Source of the DNA: CAYNTS01 sp964400495
GTDB taxonomy: Bacteria > Fidelibacterota > Marinisomatia > SCGC-AAA003-L08 > D37C17
DNA: 24,329 nt
Assembly (NCBI GenBank): GCA_964400495.1
Contig: CAYNTS010000031.1
Coordinates: 1 to 24,329, forward strand
Direction: 5' to 3'
Below are positions 14,820-23,795 of this stretch, one piece after another. Numbering within the stretch: position 1 is the first letter of the stretch; the number at the start of each line of letters is the position of its first letter. Position numbers and translations under genes: made by a program. Below the pieces are notes generated by a model. It had not been told where the DNA came from. It saw nothing but the letters and a program-made list of their open reading frames with translations, and searched no databases.

Positions 14820-15929
14820 GTGAAGTTTTCAATTAATAAAACAGATTTACAAAAAGCATTACAAGAATTATCAAAAGGTGTACCAAGTAGGTCCACGCTT
14901 CCAATTTTATCTTGTGGGTTGTTTCTTTTAAAAGAAAACAAACTTGTTATTAGAACAACAGATCTTGAAATTTCTCTTTCTATCTATATTGATGTAGAGG
15001 GTAGTCAGGATGGCGAGGTTGCTATTCCAATGGCAAAGTTATTAGAAATTTGTAACGCAATGCCTGAAGAGTCCCTGGAGTTTGAAACTAGCGATATAGG
15101 AAAACTAAAAATTACCAACAGTATAGGTAGTTACACAATAATGGGGCAATCCCCAGAAGAGTATCCCGCAAAACAAAAACTTAACGATGCAACACAGTTG
15201 AAAATTTCTACAGAAAACTTGTTGCTTCTAATAAACAATACTATATATGCTGTAAGCAAAGACGATTTAAAACCAGCACTTCAAGGAGTGTTGTTCAATA
15301 TTAGCACAACAACAACAACAACCGTAGCAACAGATGGACATCGTCTTGTAAAGGTTGTTCTAAGTGAAAAAAATGATGGTGGCGATGTTTCTATTATAAT
15401 ACCGTCTAAATTCTTAAATATTATAAAAAACAGACTAAGCTCAGATGAATTATTGTCTTTATCTTTGGGCGAAGACCACATTCAGGCAGAGTTTGAACGC
15501 TTTATAGTTTCTTCTAGAATTATTAAAGAAAAATATCCTGACTTTGAAAGCGTTATTCCCAAAGACAATAATTTTAAGGTGATTGTAAATAAAAATGAAA
15601 TTTTAGATTCTGTAAAAAGGGTTTCTATTTTTTCTAATAAAACCACCAAGCAAATTGCTTTAGGAATTAATGAAGACAACATTACACTTTCTACAGAAGA
15701 CCCAGAAAACATTACTTCTGGAAAAGAGGTGGTTGCATGTAAATATACAGGAGAAGCGATAACAATTGGTTATAATTCTACCTATTTAAAAGACGTATTA
15801 TCTCACTGTGGTGGAGAAGAGGTGCATATATTGTTAAAATCTTCTCTGGGGGCAGGAATATTTTTATCTGGCAAAAAAGAAGGGGTGGAAAAAACAACAC
15901 TTTTAATGCCTATTAGATTAAACGACTAG
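14820..15929 (+). CDS. dnaN: DNA polymerase III sliding clamp (beta subunit)
   Basis: Forms the ring that tethers DNA polymerase III to DNA and recruits many repair factors. The 369-residue protein shows the three-domain clamp pattern: MKFSINKTDLQKALQELS with STLPILSCGLF (domain 1), ISTENLLLLINNTIYAVSKDD and ATDGHRLV (domain 2, with the conserved TDGHRL), and VNKNEILDSVKRVSIFSN ending in GIFLSGKKEGVEKTTLLMPIRL (domain 3, the MPxR clamp-end motif). GTG 14820 is preferred over GTG 14814 because AAGGAG at 14809-14814 is then 5 bases away. It heads dnaN-recF-DUF721-gyrB-gyrA, the usual origin-proximal replication operon, but dnaA, normally upstream, is missing and is replaced by the parvulin block. 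Confidence 0.97.
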   Translation: MKFSINKTDLQKALQELSKGVPSRSTLPILSCGLFLLKENKLVIRTTDLEISLSIYIDVEGSQDGEVAIPMAKLLEICNAMPEESLEFETSDIGKLKITNSIGSYTIMGQSPEEYPAKQKLNDATQLKISTENLLLLINNTIYAVSKDDLKPALQGVLFNISTTTTTTVATDGHRLVKVVLSEKNDGGDVSIIIPSKFLNIIKNRLSSDELLSLSLGEDHIQAEFERFIVSSRIIKEKYPDFESVIPKDNNFKVIVNKNEILDSVKRVSIFSNKTTKQIALGINEDNITLSTEDPENITSGKEVVACKYTGEAITIGYNSTYLKDVLSHCGGEEVHILLKSSLGAGIFLSGKKEGVEKTTLLMPIRLND

Positions 15930-15932
15930 TTA

Positions 15933-16982
15933 ATGTTAATAAAACAATTGAGCGTTAGCAATATTAGAAATATTGTTAGCCAAGAAATTGATTTTAAAAA
16001 AGGCATTAACATTTTGTGGGGAAAAAACGGTGTTGGAAAAACAACACTTTTAGAGGCAATCCACATACTTTCTGTTAGCAAGAGCTTTAGAACAGAAAAA
16101 AAACAAGAAATTATTTCTTTTGATAAACAAACTTGTTTATTAAAGGGCAGATTTAAAAACAACAATTCAGTGAAAATTTTATTATCACAAAAACAAAGGA
16201 AAGAAATTTTTTATAATACCACAAAACTAACTAGCTATAGTGAATTGTTGCAAATACACCCAACAGTTACAATGTCACCAGAAGATATTGACATTATTTC
16301 TGGAGGAAACACACAAAGAATTAGATTTGTTGATAAAATCTTATCGACTGTCGACAACGCTTATCTTAAAAATTTAAAAGAACTAAAAAAGATAGTAAAA
16401 ATACGCAACAAAGCATTGTCTTTGGGTGATAAAAAAGTAGTATTGTTATGGAACGCTCCACTATTCGCCACATCCAAGGTTTTGTGGAAAAAGAGAAACT
16501 TGTTTTTTGATGAGTTTGCAGTTTTTTTTAACAGATCGTGGGACAACAATCCGTCAAAACACTTAGGGGAACTAGTTTATAAAAACAAACAAACAACAAC
16601 CGAAGAAGAGTTTTATAAAAATTTAACTAAAAAATCAAAACAAGAACTAATTTTAAAAACAACCCTTTTGGGCGCACATAAAGATACCTTAGAGTTTTAT
16701 TTAAACAAGCTTCCAATTAAAACAAGTGGCTCACAGGGAGAAAAAAAACTATTTTTAGCTAATCTTAAGTTTTCCGAGGCAAACTATATTAATGAAAAAC
16801 TAAAAAAAGAACCATTATTGCTTTTAGACGACTTTTTTGACAAATTAGATTCTGAAAAAATAAACTATCTACTTGAAAAATTAAACAAACACCAACAAAG
16901 CATCATTACAACAACAAACCATAGTATTAAGTCCGTCTTTGATAGCAAAATAAAATTTAACCAAATTCCGATACATGTTTAA
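15933..16982 (+). CDS. recF: DNA replication/repair ATPase RecF
   Basis: SMC-like ATPase that, with RecO and RecR, helps load RecA at gapped DNA. The 349-residue protein has Walker A GKNGVGKTT (30-38), the RecF region VSKSFRTEKK, a helical arm, ABC signature SGSQGEKKLF (about 265) and Walker B LLLLDDFFDKLD (about 294), followed by the sensor stretch TTTNH. The sequence is noticeably A-rich and Lys/Asn-rich, in keeping with its low GC (about 27% in a sampled 300-base block). It starts 3 bases after dnaN and overlaps the DUF721 gene by 8 bases. Confidence 0.95.
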   Translation: MLIKQLSVSNIRNIVSQEIDFKKGINILWGKNGVGKTTLLEAIHILSVSKSFRTEKKQEIISFDKQTCLLKGRFKNNNSVKILLSQKQRKEIFYNTTKLTSYSELLQIHPTVTMSPEDIDIISGGNTQRIRFVDKILSTVDNAYLKNLKELKKIVKIRNKALSLGDKKVVLLWNAPLFATSKVLWKKRNLFFDEFAVFFNRSWDNNPSKHLGELVYKNKQTTTEEEFYKNLTKKSKQELILKTTLLGAHKDTLEFYLNKLPIKTSGSQGEKKLFLANLKFSEANYINEKLKKEPLLLLDDFFDKLDSEKINYLLEKLNKHQQSIITTTNHSIKSVFDSKIKFNQIPIHV

Positions 16983-17253
16983 AAGCTTAAAAGATTCTAT
17001 TCAAAAATATAGCAAATCAAACAATATGTTGCACTCCAATCAATTGGAAAAAGTTTCAAATATTTGGATAGAAATTGTTGGCAACCACATTTCAAAAAAC
17101 ACACAGGTGAAGTTTATCAAAAACAAAACCCTATTTATTGAAACAGCCACACCTGTTTGGAGAAATGAGCTAGAGCTCCAAAAAGAAACAATTTATCAAA
17201 AATTATTAACCAAAATTGGGCAAACAACAATTAAAGAAATAAGGTTTATATGA
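16975..17253 (+). CDS. DUF721 / DciA-like protein
   Basis: 92 residues, DUF721 family, which includes DciA, the ancestral loader of the replicative helicase DnaB in bacteria without DnaC/DnaI. Family features seen: WIEIVGNHISKNTQVKFIKNKTLFIETATPVWRNELELQK, i.e. the W-x-x-IVG, the strand LFIE, and the WxxEL pattern, followed by a short C-terminal strand TIKEIRFI. It is small and lacks any extended tail. Position between recF and gyrB is the usual place for this family in several phyla. It overlaps recF by 8 bases and gyrB by 4 (ATGA), so it is embedded in the replication operon. Function as helicase loader is family-based inference. Confidence 0.85.
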   Translation: MFKSLKDSIQKYSKSNNMLHSNQLEKVSNIWIEIVGNHISKNTQVKFIKNKTLFIETATPVWRNELELQKETIYQKLLTKIGQTTIKEIRFI

Positions 17254-19205
17254 CACAACAAACAAAAACACCAGAATATCAAGCAGATAGCATTACGGTA
17301 TTAAAGGGTCTTGAAGCAGTAAGAAAAAGACCCGCCATGTATATTGGTGATGTTGGCAAAAAAGGACTTCACCACCTTGTGTGGGAAGTTGTTGATAACT
17401 CTATTGATGAGGCGATGGCGGGACACTGTGACACCATTCAAGTAACTATATTAAAAGATGGTGGAATATCTGTTGAGGACAACGGTCGGGGAATCCCCGT
17501 AGATGTACACAAAAAAGAAGGAAAATCAGGTCTAGAGCTAGTGATGACGGTATTGCATGCTGGTGGAAAGTTTGACAAAGATTCATATAAAGTTTCAGGC
17601 GGCCTTCACGGGGTTGGGGTTTCTGTAGTAAATGCTCTTTCTTCAAATTGTACGGCAGAAGTACATAGAAACGGCAAAATTCACACACAATCATATAAAA
17701 TAGGAATTGCTCAAGACAATATTACAACAGCCGGCACAACCCAAAAAACCGGCACAAAAATTACTTTTCACCCAGATTATGATATTTTTGTTGGTCAAAA
17801 ATACAACTTTGATATAATTGACGAACGGTTGCGCGAACTATCGTACTTAAATAGTGGAATAAGGGTTTTCTTAACCGATAAAAACTCAGACAAACAAACA
17901 GAACATTTCTATAAAGGCGGACTTTCAGAGTTTGTTAAACATCTTGACCAAAACCATACAGCAACATTTGAAGAACCAATACATATCGGTGGTGAAAAAG
18001 ACAGCGTGCCAGTTGATTTAGCGCTACGATATAACGATTCATATAACGAAACAATGTTAACATTTGTGAACAACATCAACACCATTGAAGGCGGAACACA
18101 TTTAGCAGGACTTAAATCTGCCCTTACTAGATCTTTAAATCAATATGCATCAAAAAATAAACTTTTCAAACCCGTAAAAGGAAAAACATTTTCTTTGTCT
18201 GGAGATGATGTTCGCGAAGGACTAACCGCAGTATTGTCTATTAAAGTCCAAGAGCCCCAATTTGAAGGCCAAACCAAAACCAAGCTTGGAAATGGAGAAG
18301 TTAAAGGGATTTGTGATTCAATTATAATGGAAGCGCTCTCTGACCATTTTGAACAAAACCCAGATGTGGTTAAAAAGATAATTCAAAAAGCAGAAAATGC
18401 TGCACGAGCACGCGAAGCAGCACGCAAAGCAAGGGAGCTTGTTAGAAGAAAAAACGTATTAGATATTTCTGCTTTGCCTGGAAAGCTTGCAGACTGTTCA
18501 GAAAAAGACCCTGCAAAAAGCGAACTTTATTTGGTTGAGGGTGATTCTGCGGGGGGATCAGCAAAACAAGGTAGAGATAGAAAGTTTCAGGCAATTTTAC
18601 CACTACGAGGGAAAGTTATTAATGCTGAAAAAGCACGAATTGACAAACTATTAAACAATAACGAAATCCAAACAATGATAACAGCGCTTGGGGCAGGTTT
18701 TGGTGGAGACCTTGAGTCAGAAGAAACGTCAGCAGGAGATTTTGATATTAACAAACTTCGTTACCATAAAATTATAATAATGACAGATGCAGATGTGGAC
18801 GGAAGTCATATACGAACACTGTTGTTAACATTTTTGTATCGCAAAATGCCAGAACTTATAACAGGAGGTTTTGTGTATATTGCCCAACCACCTCTTTATA
18901 AACTCACAAAAGGTAAACAAGAACATTATGCTTATACCGACGACCAAAGAGACCGCATTTTAACAGAATTAAAAACAACCGATACAAAAATTAATATTGC
19001 TCGCTATAAAGGATTGGGTGAAATGAATCCTGGCCAACTTTGGGAAACAACAATGGACCCCGACCACAGAACGCTGTTTCAAGTATCTATTTCTGATGCT
19101 GTTGATGCAAACCTTGTTTTCTCAAAATTAATGGGCGAGGATGTTGAGTCGAGAAGAGAATTTATTGTTGATAAAGCAAAATTTGTATCTAACCTAGATA
19201 TTTAA
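17250..19205 (+). CDS. gyrB: DNA gyrase subunit B
   Basis: ATPase subunit of gyrase, which introduces negative supercoils. The 651-residue protein has the GHKL ATPase domain (LEAVRKRPAMYIGDVG, VWEVVDNSIDEAMAGHCD, VEDNGRGIPVDVHKKEG, GGLHGVGVSVVNALS), the transducer (NINTIEGGTHLAG), TOPRIM (EGDSAGGSAKQGRDRKFQA at about 430, DADVDGSHI at about 513) and the C-terminal GyrA-contact region (RYKGLGEMNPGQLWETTMDP). It lacks the roughly 170-residue insert of proteobacterial GyrB, so the length is normal for other phyla. QLWETTMDP and the gyrA gene 9 bases downstream favour GyrB over ParE. ATG 17250 overlaps the DUF721 stop (ATGA). Confidence 0.97.
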   Translation: MTQQTKTPEYQADSITVLKGLEAVRKRPAMYIGDVGKKGLHHLVWEVVDNSIDEAMAGHCDTIQVTILKDGGISVEDNGRGIPVDVHKKEGKSGLELVMTVLHAGGKFDKDSYKVSGGLHGVGVSVVNALSSNCTAEVHRNGKIHTQSYKIGIAQDNITTAGTTQKTGTKITFHPDYDIFVGQKYNFDIIDERLRELSYLNSGIRVFLTDKNSDKQTEHFYKGGLSEFVKHLDQNHTATFEEPIHIGGEKDSVPVDLALRYNDSYNETMLTFVNNINTIEGGTHLAGLKSALTRSLNQYASKNKLFKPVKGKTFSLSGDDVREGLTAVLSIKVQEPQFEGQTKTKLGNGEVKGICDSIIMEALSDHFEQNPDVVKKIIQKAENAARAREAARKARELVRRKNVLDISALPGKLADCSEKDPAKSELYLVEGDSAGGSAKQGRDRKFQAILPLRGKVINAEKARIDKLLNNNEIQTMITALGAGFGGDLESEETSAGDFDINKLRYHKIIIMTDADVDGSHIRTLLLTFLYRKMPELITGGFVYIAQPPLYKLTKGKQEHYAYTDDQRDRILTELKTTDTKINIARYKGLGEMNPGQLWETTMDPDHRTLFQVSISDAVDANLVFSKLMGEDVESRREFIVDKAKFVSNLDI

Positions 19206-19214
19206 GGATTTTAT

Positions 19215-21698
19215 ATGTCTGAAGAAGAAATAAAACATGGTTATATAGCCCAGCGAGATATCGTTGAGGAAATGGAAGAATCATATCTTAATTACTCGAT
19301 GTCTGTTATTGTTAGTAGGGCACTTCCTGATGTGCGAGATGGATTAAAGCCTGTACACCGAAGAGTATTATATGGCACCTCAGATTTAGGCGCTACTTGG
19401 AATAGAAAGCATAAAAAATGTGCTAGAATTGTCGGCGAAGTTCTTGGTAAATACCACCCTCATGGCGACAGCTCTGTGTATAATTCTTTAGTTAGAATGG
19501 CACAACCGTGGTCATTAAGATATCCTTTAATGGATGGTCAGGGAAACTTTGGTTCTATTGATGGTGATAATGCTGCGGCAATGCGGTACACAGAAGCAAA
19601 AATGGATAGAGTTGCCTCTGAAATGCTTCGTGATTTAGAAAAGGAAACTGTCGATTTTCAACCCAATTTTGACGATTCGCTGGAAGAACCAACCGTTTTA
19701 CCAACTGTAATTCCAACCTTATTAATGAATGGTGCTGATGGAATTGCTGTAGGAATGGCAACAAAAATCCCACCCCACAACCTAAAAGAATTAATTTCTG
19801 GACTTCTTGCTCTTTTGAATGATTCAGAAATTTCCATTGACGAACTAATGGACGAGCATATTTCTGGCCCAGATTTTCCTACAGGAAGTTATATTATGGG
19901 CGACTCTGGAATTAGGGATGCTTATAAAACTGGTCGTGGTCGTGTAATAATGCGAGGAAAAGCCACAATTGAAGAGTTGCCAAACGGCAAAGAAGTTATC
20001 ATAGTTACTGAAATTCCCTACCAAGTAAACAAGGCAAATTTAGTTGAAAAAATTGCAGACCTTGTTAGAGATAAGCGACTTGAAGGTATTTCTGATTTGC
20101 GGGATGAATCCGACAAAGATGGAATCCGCATAGTGGTTGAATGCAAACGAGATGCAATTGGAGATATTGTTTTAAATAATTTATATAAGCTCACACAACT
20201 TCAAGATTCGTTTGGAATAATCATGTTAGCACTAGCTGGTGGTATTCCAAAAGTAATGAGTTTAAAAGAAATGTTGGTGCATTTTTTAGATTTTAGAAGA
20301 GAGGTTATTGTAAGGCGAACCCAATTTGAATTAAATGAAGCAGAAGCGCGGGCGCATATTTTAGAAGGATTAAAAATTGCCCTTGAAAATATTGATGAAG
20401 TAATTTCTATAATTCGTGGTTCAAAAAATCCAGAAGACGCTAAAAACTCATTAATTGCCCGATTTAAATTCTCTGACAAACAAACAAAAGCAATATTGGA
20501 TATGCGACTTCAACGACTAACCTCAATGGAAATTGATAAAGTGGTTGAAGAATATAATGAAATTCAACTGTTAATTAAAAAACTGAAGAATATTCTAAAA
20601 AGCTACGACCTCCAAAGTGATATTATTCGCGAAGAACTTACAGAAATATGTGAACGATATGGCGATGAAAGAAAATCTAAAATTATCCCCGTAAGTGGCG
20701 ACCTTAGTATTGAAGACATGATTGCTGACGAAGATATGGTTGTAACCATTACCCATAACGGCTATATCAAACGGCTTCCAACAGCTACTTGGAAAACCCA
20801 AAGACGTGGTGGAAAAGGGATGAAGGGGGCTTCCACAAAAGAAGAAGATTTTGTAGAACACCTATTTATTGCATCCGCACATAGCACAATATTATTCTTC
20901 TCAGACAGAGGTAAATGTTATTGGTTGAAAGTACACCAAATACCAATGGGCTCACGAATTTCACAAGGGCGAGCAATAATAAACCTAATTAATACCGAAG
21001 CTGGTGAAAAGATTAAGGCATTTGTTTCAGTCAAAGAGTTTAATGATACAGACCATTTAGTTATGGCTACCAAAAAAGGCATTATAAAACGGTCAAAACT
21101 TGAACTATACAGCAGGCCTAGAAGCAATGGTATTTATGCAATTGAGGTTAGAGAAGATGACGAACTAATCCAAGCTCGAATTTCACACGGAGACCAAGAT
21201 ATTATAATGGCAACATCTGGTGGTAAAGCAATTCGGTTTTCTGAAGAAGCAATCCGGGCAACAGGTCGTAAAACGATGGGTGTTCGCGGAATTACCATGA
21301 GCTTTAAAGATGATGTAGTCGTGGGAATGTTAGTAGTAAAGCGAGAAGGCACCATTCTTGCGGCAACCAACAAAGGGTATGGTAAGCGTACAGATGTTGA
21401 AGCGTATCGTACACAAAACCGTGGCGGGAAAGGTGTATACACCATTAAATCTACAGAAAAAGTTGGCAAATTGGTATCAATTATGGAAGTAGTAGATTCT
21501 GATGATATTATGATAATTACCGACCAAGGTATTATGATTCGCCAACCCGTTGAACAGATAAATACAATAGGCAGAAACACCCAAGGAGTACGCTTAATTA
21601 GGCTAGATGAAAAGGCTCAAATTTCTACCATTACCAAGGTGCTCAAGGAAGAAGATGACGAATCAGAAGAAGCACAATCAGAAGAAACAGAGGAATAA
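19215..21698 (+). CDS. gyrA: DNA gyrase subunit A
   Basis: DNA breakage-reunion subunit of gyrase. The 827-residue protein has the winged-helix/tower core with ALPDVRDGLKPVHRRVLYG, YHPHGDSSVYNSLVRMAQPW (quinolone-interacting region) and catalytic Tyr125 in AMRYTEAKM, then the coiled coil and the C-terminal beta-pinwheel with the GyrA box QRRGGKG (529-535), which separates GyrA from ParC. The tail is acidic (EEDDESEEAQSEETEE). Notably the residue equal to E. coli Asp87 is Asn (Asn90, codon 19482-19484), while Ser83 is kept (Ser86). ATG 19215 is preceded by AAGGA (19204-19208), so it has its own ribosome binding site 9 bases after gyrB. The GAGGA in its last codons probably serves yggS. Confidence 0.97.
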   Translation: MSEEEIKHGYIAQRDIVEEMEESYLNYSMSVIVSRALPDVRDGLKPVHRRVLYGTSDLGATWNRKHKKCARIVGEVLGKYHPHGDSSVYNSLVRMAQPWSLRYPLMDGQGNFGSIDGDNAAAMRYTEAKMDRVASEMLRDLEKETVDFQPNFDDSLEEPTVLPTVIPTLLMNGADGIAVGMATKIPPHNLKELISGLLALLNDSEISIDELMDEHISGPDFPTGSYIMGDSGIRDAYKTGRGRVIMRGKATIEELPNGKEVIIVTEIPYQVNKANLVEKIADLVRDKRLEGISDLRDESDKDGIRIVVECKRDAIGDIVLNNLYKLTQLQDSFGIIMLALAGGIPKVMSLKEMLVHFLDFRREVIVRRTQFELNEAEARAHILEGLKIALENIDEVISIIRGSKNPEDAKNSLIARFKFSDKQTKAILDMRLQRLTSMEIDKVVEEYNEIQLLIKKLKNILKSYDLQSDIIREELTEICERYGDERKSKIIPVSGDLSIEDMIADEDMVVTITHNGYIKRLPTATWKTQRRGGKGMKGASTKEEDFVEHLFIASAHSTILFFSDRGKCYWLKVHQIPMGSRISQGRAIINLINTEAGEKIKAFVSVKEFNDTDHLVMATKKGIIKRSKLELYSRPRSNGIYAIEVREDDELIQARISHGDQDIIMATSGGKAIRFSEEAIRATGRKTMGVRGITMSFKDDVVVGMLVVKREGTILAATNKGYGKRTDVEAYRTQNRGGKGVYTIKSTEKVGKLVSIMEVVDSDDIMIITDQGIMIRQPVEQINTIGRNTQGVRLIRLDEKAQISTITKVLKEEDDESEEAQSEETEE

Positions 21699-21700
21699 TT

Positions 21701-22396
21701 ATTAGCATCATTCAGAAAGAAAAACTGAATGATATTCAGAATAAAATTTCAATATCTGCAGAAAAATCTGGGCGAAAAAAAACAGATATAAAACTCATTG
21801 CAGTTACTAAAAAGTTTCCAATTTCTGCGATACAATCTGCAATAGAATACAATATTTATATTGTTGGTGAAAGCCGAGTACAAGAAACATCTGAAAAGTT
21901 GTTTAATTTTAAAGATAGAAATGTGTGCGAAGTACATTTAATTGGTAGATTACAAAAAAATAAAGTCCGCAAAGCAATTCAAATATATGATGTTATTCAA
22001 ACAGTAGATTCCGTTGAATTAGCCAAACGAATAAGTAGAATTTCAAAAGAAGAGAATAAAATCCAACGCATCTATCTTCAGGTAAATACAGGTGGAGACC
22101 CCAACAAACAAGGATTTTCGCCGGATGAACTTTTGAGCAACATCTCAACAATTTCTTCACTACCCTGTTTAACAATTGAAGGCTTAATGATGATACCACC
22201 TTTGGTTAAAATGGATGATCATTATAGAAAAATTTATAGAAATACACGTAAACTTAGAGATAAAGTTATAAAAACAGGGGTTGCGTCCTGCATTAATTTA
22301 TCAATGGGTATGACGCGCGACTTTGAATTAGCTATTCAAGAAGGAGCAACACATATTAGGGTTGGCACTGCATTGTTTGGAGAACGACCACATTGA
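21701..22396 (+). CDS. yggS: YggS/PLPBP family pyridoxal-5'-phosphate homeostasis protein
   Basis: PLP-binding barrel protein that buffers vitamin B6 and amino/keto-acid balance. The frame stays open from ATT 21701 to TGA 22394, 231 residues, the family's usual length. Seen: IKLIAVTKKFP with PLP-binding Lys37 (LLAVSK in relatives), VGESRVQE (FGENxVQE usually), VHLIGRLQKNKVRKA, QTVDSVELAKRI, LQVNTGGDPNKQGF, IEGLMMIPP, LSMGMTRDFELAIQEGATHIRVGTALFG. No ATG, GTG or TTG exists in frame before TTG 21899, which would remove the PLP lysine, so ATT 21701 (GAGGA 6 bases upstream, inside gyrA) is the likely start. Reading from it gives MSIIQKEKLND, a normal YggS N-terminus. It lies 2 bases after gyrA and heads the right-hand operon. 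Confidence 0.92.
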   Translation: MSIIQKEKLNDIQNKISISAEKSGRKKTDIKLIAVTKKFPISAIQSAIEYNIYIVGESRVQETSEKLFNFKDRNVCEVHLIGRLQKNKVRKAIQIYDVIQTVDSVELAKRISRISKEENKIQRIYLQVNTGGDPNKQGFSPDELLSNISTISSLPCLTIEGLMMIPPLVKMDDHYRKIYRNTRKLRDKVIKTGVASCINLSMGMTRDFELAIQEGATHIRVGTALFGERPH

Positions 22397-22824
22397 ATAC
22401 AATAATCATAACTTCACAACTATCTAAAACAGGATTTACACTACCAAACAGCATTGTGTTAAACCCAGAAGATATTGATAGTTGTATAGCTTTTTTTCAA
22501 ACCAACCGACATAACGAAATTGAAGTTTATGATTTAACACAAATTAAAAATAGAGATGTTAAAGAAATTATCCCCGTCAGGGATCACATAAACCAAACTG
22601 GGCACAATCCACTTATAGGCAACCAACAAAGACTTGGAATTGACTTCACAGATTTGACATACATTTACAAAGAACAAACAAATGGTGTGGTTACATTTTG
22701 TGTCGGAGATAGGTTTGATAGCGAATCCCCACCATTTAAATCCGCATATTTGTGTAATATTTCAATTTTAGCTCGTGCGTTTGGGATTAACACCATTAAT
22801 GCATTTTTAGTTAATACCTTATGA
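22393..22824 (+). CDS. Purine-nucleoside-phosphorylase-like protein with motifs in permuted order
   Basis: 143 residues, starting at TTG 22393 that overlaps the yggS stop (TTGA). It carries VRDHINQTGHNPLIGNQQRLGIDFTDLTYIYK (residues 62-93, split here by motif: DHIN 64-67, NPLIG 72-76), very like the VTDHINLTGxNPLxGxNDxRFGxRFPDM segment of trimeric purine nucleoside phosphorylase. The following part VVTFCVGDRFDSESPP then LARAFGINTINAFLVNT resembles the PNP segment GRFHxYEG...LKxLGVxxLIxTNAAG, which in true PNPs comes before DHIN. The protein is half the usual 270-290 residues; the GRFH histidine is Asp109 and the N-terminal glycine-rich GSGLG motif is absent. I doubt PNP activity. It may be a permuted homologue, a binding protein, or a subunit. 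Its role is unknown. Confidence 0.6.
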   Translation: MNTIIITSQLSKTGFTLPNSIVLNPEDIDSCIAFFQTNRHNEIEVYDLTQIKNRDVKEIIPVRDHINQTGHNPLIGNQQRLGIDFTDLTYIYKEQTNGVVTFCVGDRFDSESPPFKSAYLCNISILARAFGINTINAFLVNTL

Positions 22825-23795
22825 ACCTAATATGTGAAGTAAATCGTGGTAGTTCAGTTGAAAGCACACATCACATAATTGCTGTGGTAGTGGACGAACT
22901 CGGCAGAATACTTTTTAGTTCGGGCGAACCCTCTTTTGTTACATGTTTTAGGTCGGCGCTAAAACCATTTCAAGCATCATCATCTGTTGAAATTGGGGCA
23001 ACAGACCAAGCAGGGTTTTCGGAAGATGAATTAGCATTAATATGTGCTTCTCATAATGGTGAAGATATACATACAAACACTGCCCAATCTATGTTAAATA
23101 AGCTTGGTCTTACTGTTGATGACTATGAATGTGGTGTCCACCCTCCCTACGAGAAACAGGCGAAGCACAATTTGATAAAATGCAATACCCTCCCTACAGC
23201 CCTACACAATAATTGCTCTGGAAAACATGCCGGAATGTTATGTTTAGGAAAATTTATCAACAACACAAAAATGTATATTGAGCTTAACCATCCCGTACAA
23301 AAGGCAATTTTCAACCAAATAGAAAAATATGCAAATACACCACCAGTCTCCATTGGCGTTGATGGCTGTAGCGTACCCACCCCATTTTTTGATATGTTTA
23401 CAATGGCGAAAATGTATCAAACATTTGCCAGCCTAAAACATAAAGAACTATCGGTTTTATACAATGCAATGACAAACCACCCTTATTTGGTTGGAGGAAA
23501 AAACAGATTTGATACCGACTTCATAACAGCTATGAACGGACGTGCATTATCTAAGGTTGGCGGTGAAGCGGTGCAATGTGTTGCAATTCAGACAAAACAA
23601 CATGGTCCACTAGGCATGGCATTTAAAGTGGTTGACGGGAATATGCGGGCATTGGCGCCATCGATTATATCTACCATGAAACATTTGGATATTATTTCAG
23701 AAACTGAATTACAGTTGTTAAGGAAATATCAATCCCCTGAAATTAAGAACCATAATAAAATATTAACAGGAACAATAAGAGCAAGGATATCATGA
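22821..23795 (+). CDS. L-asparaginase, ReAV-like (asparaginase II) family
   Basis: 324 residues of the Asparaginase_II family, unrelated in fold to E. coli AnsA/AnsB and typified by the inducible Rhizobium etli enzyme ReAV; hydrolyses asparagine to aspartate and ammonia. Conserved elements: NRGSSVESTH at the N-terminus, FRSALKPFQASS with the Ser45-x-x-Lys48 pair, CASHNGEDIHT with Ser78, NNCSGKHAGML with Cys132/Lys135, and GVDGCSVPTPF with Cys183. By family knowledge the Ser-Lys pairs are catalytic and the Cys/Lys residues form a metal site. It has no signal peptide, so it is cytoplasmic. ATG 22821 overlaps the PNP-like gene (ATGA) and it overlaps the next gene by 4 bases. Expected role: nitrogen recovery from asparagine; the substrate is inferred from the family. 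Confidence 0.87.
   Translation: MNLICEVNRGSSVESTHHIIAVVVDELGRILFSSGEPSFVTCFRSALKPFQASSSVEIGATDQAGFSEDELALICASHNGEDIHTNTAQSMLNKLGLTVDDYECGVHPPYEKQAKHNLIKCNTLPTALHNNCSGKHAGMLCLGKFINNTKMYIELNHPVQKAIFNQIEKYANTPPVSIGVDGCSVPTPFFDMFTMAKMYQTFASLKHKELSVLYNAMTNHPYLVGGKNRFDTDFITAMNGRALSKVGGEAVQCVAIQTKQHGPLGMAFKVVDGNMRALAPSIISTMKHLDIISETELQLLRKYQSPEIKNHNKILTGTIRARIS

Noticed and set aside
7615..16490. Scattered near-matches to the DnaA box (TTGTCCACA near 7619, GTTTCCACA near 14756, TGTGGAAAA near 16481)
   Set aside because: They are single sites thousands of bases apart, two of them inside genes, and are expected by chance in AT-rich DNA. They do not define an origin.
19215..21698. ParC/ParE instead of GyrA/GyrB for the topoisomerase pair
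   Set aside because: The intact GyrA box QRRGGKG, the acidic tail, and the recF-DUF721-gyrB-gyrA context all point to gyrase.
21899..22396. yggS as a truncated gene starting at TTG 21899
   Set aside because: The frame is open and conserved back to 21701, including the PLP-binding lysine, so the gene is full length with an unusual start rather than broken.
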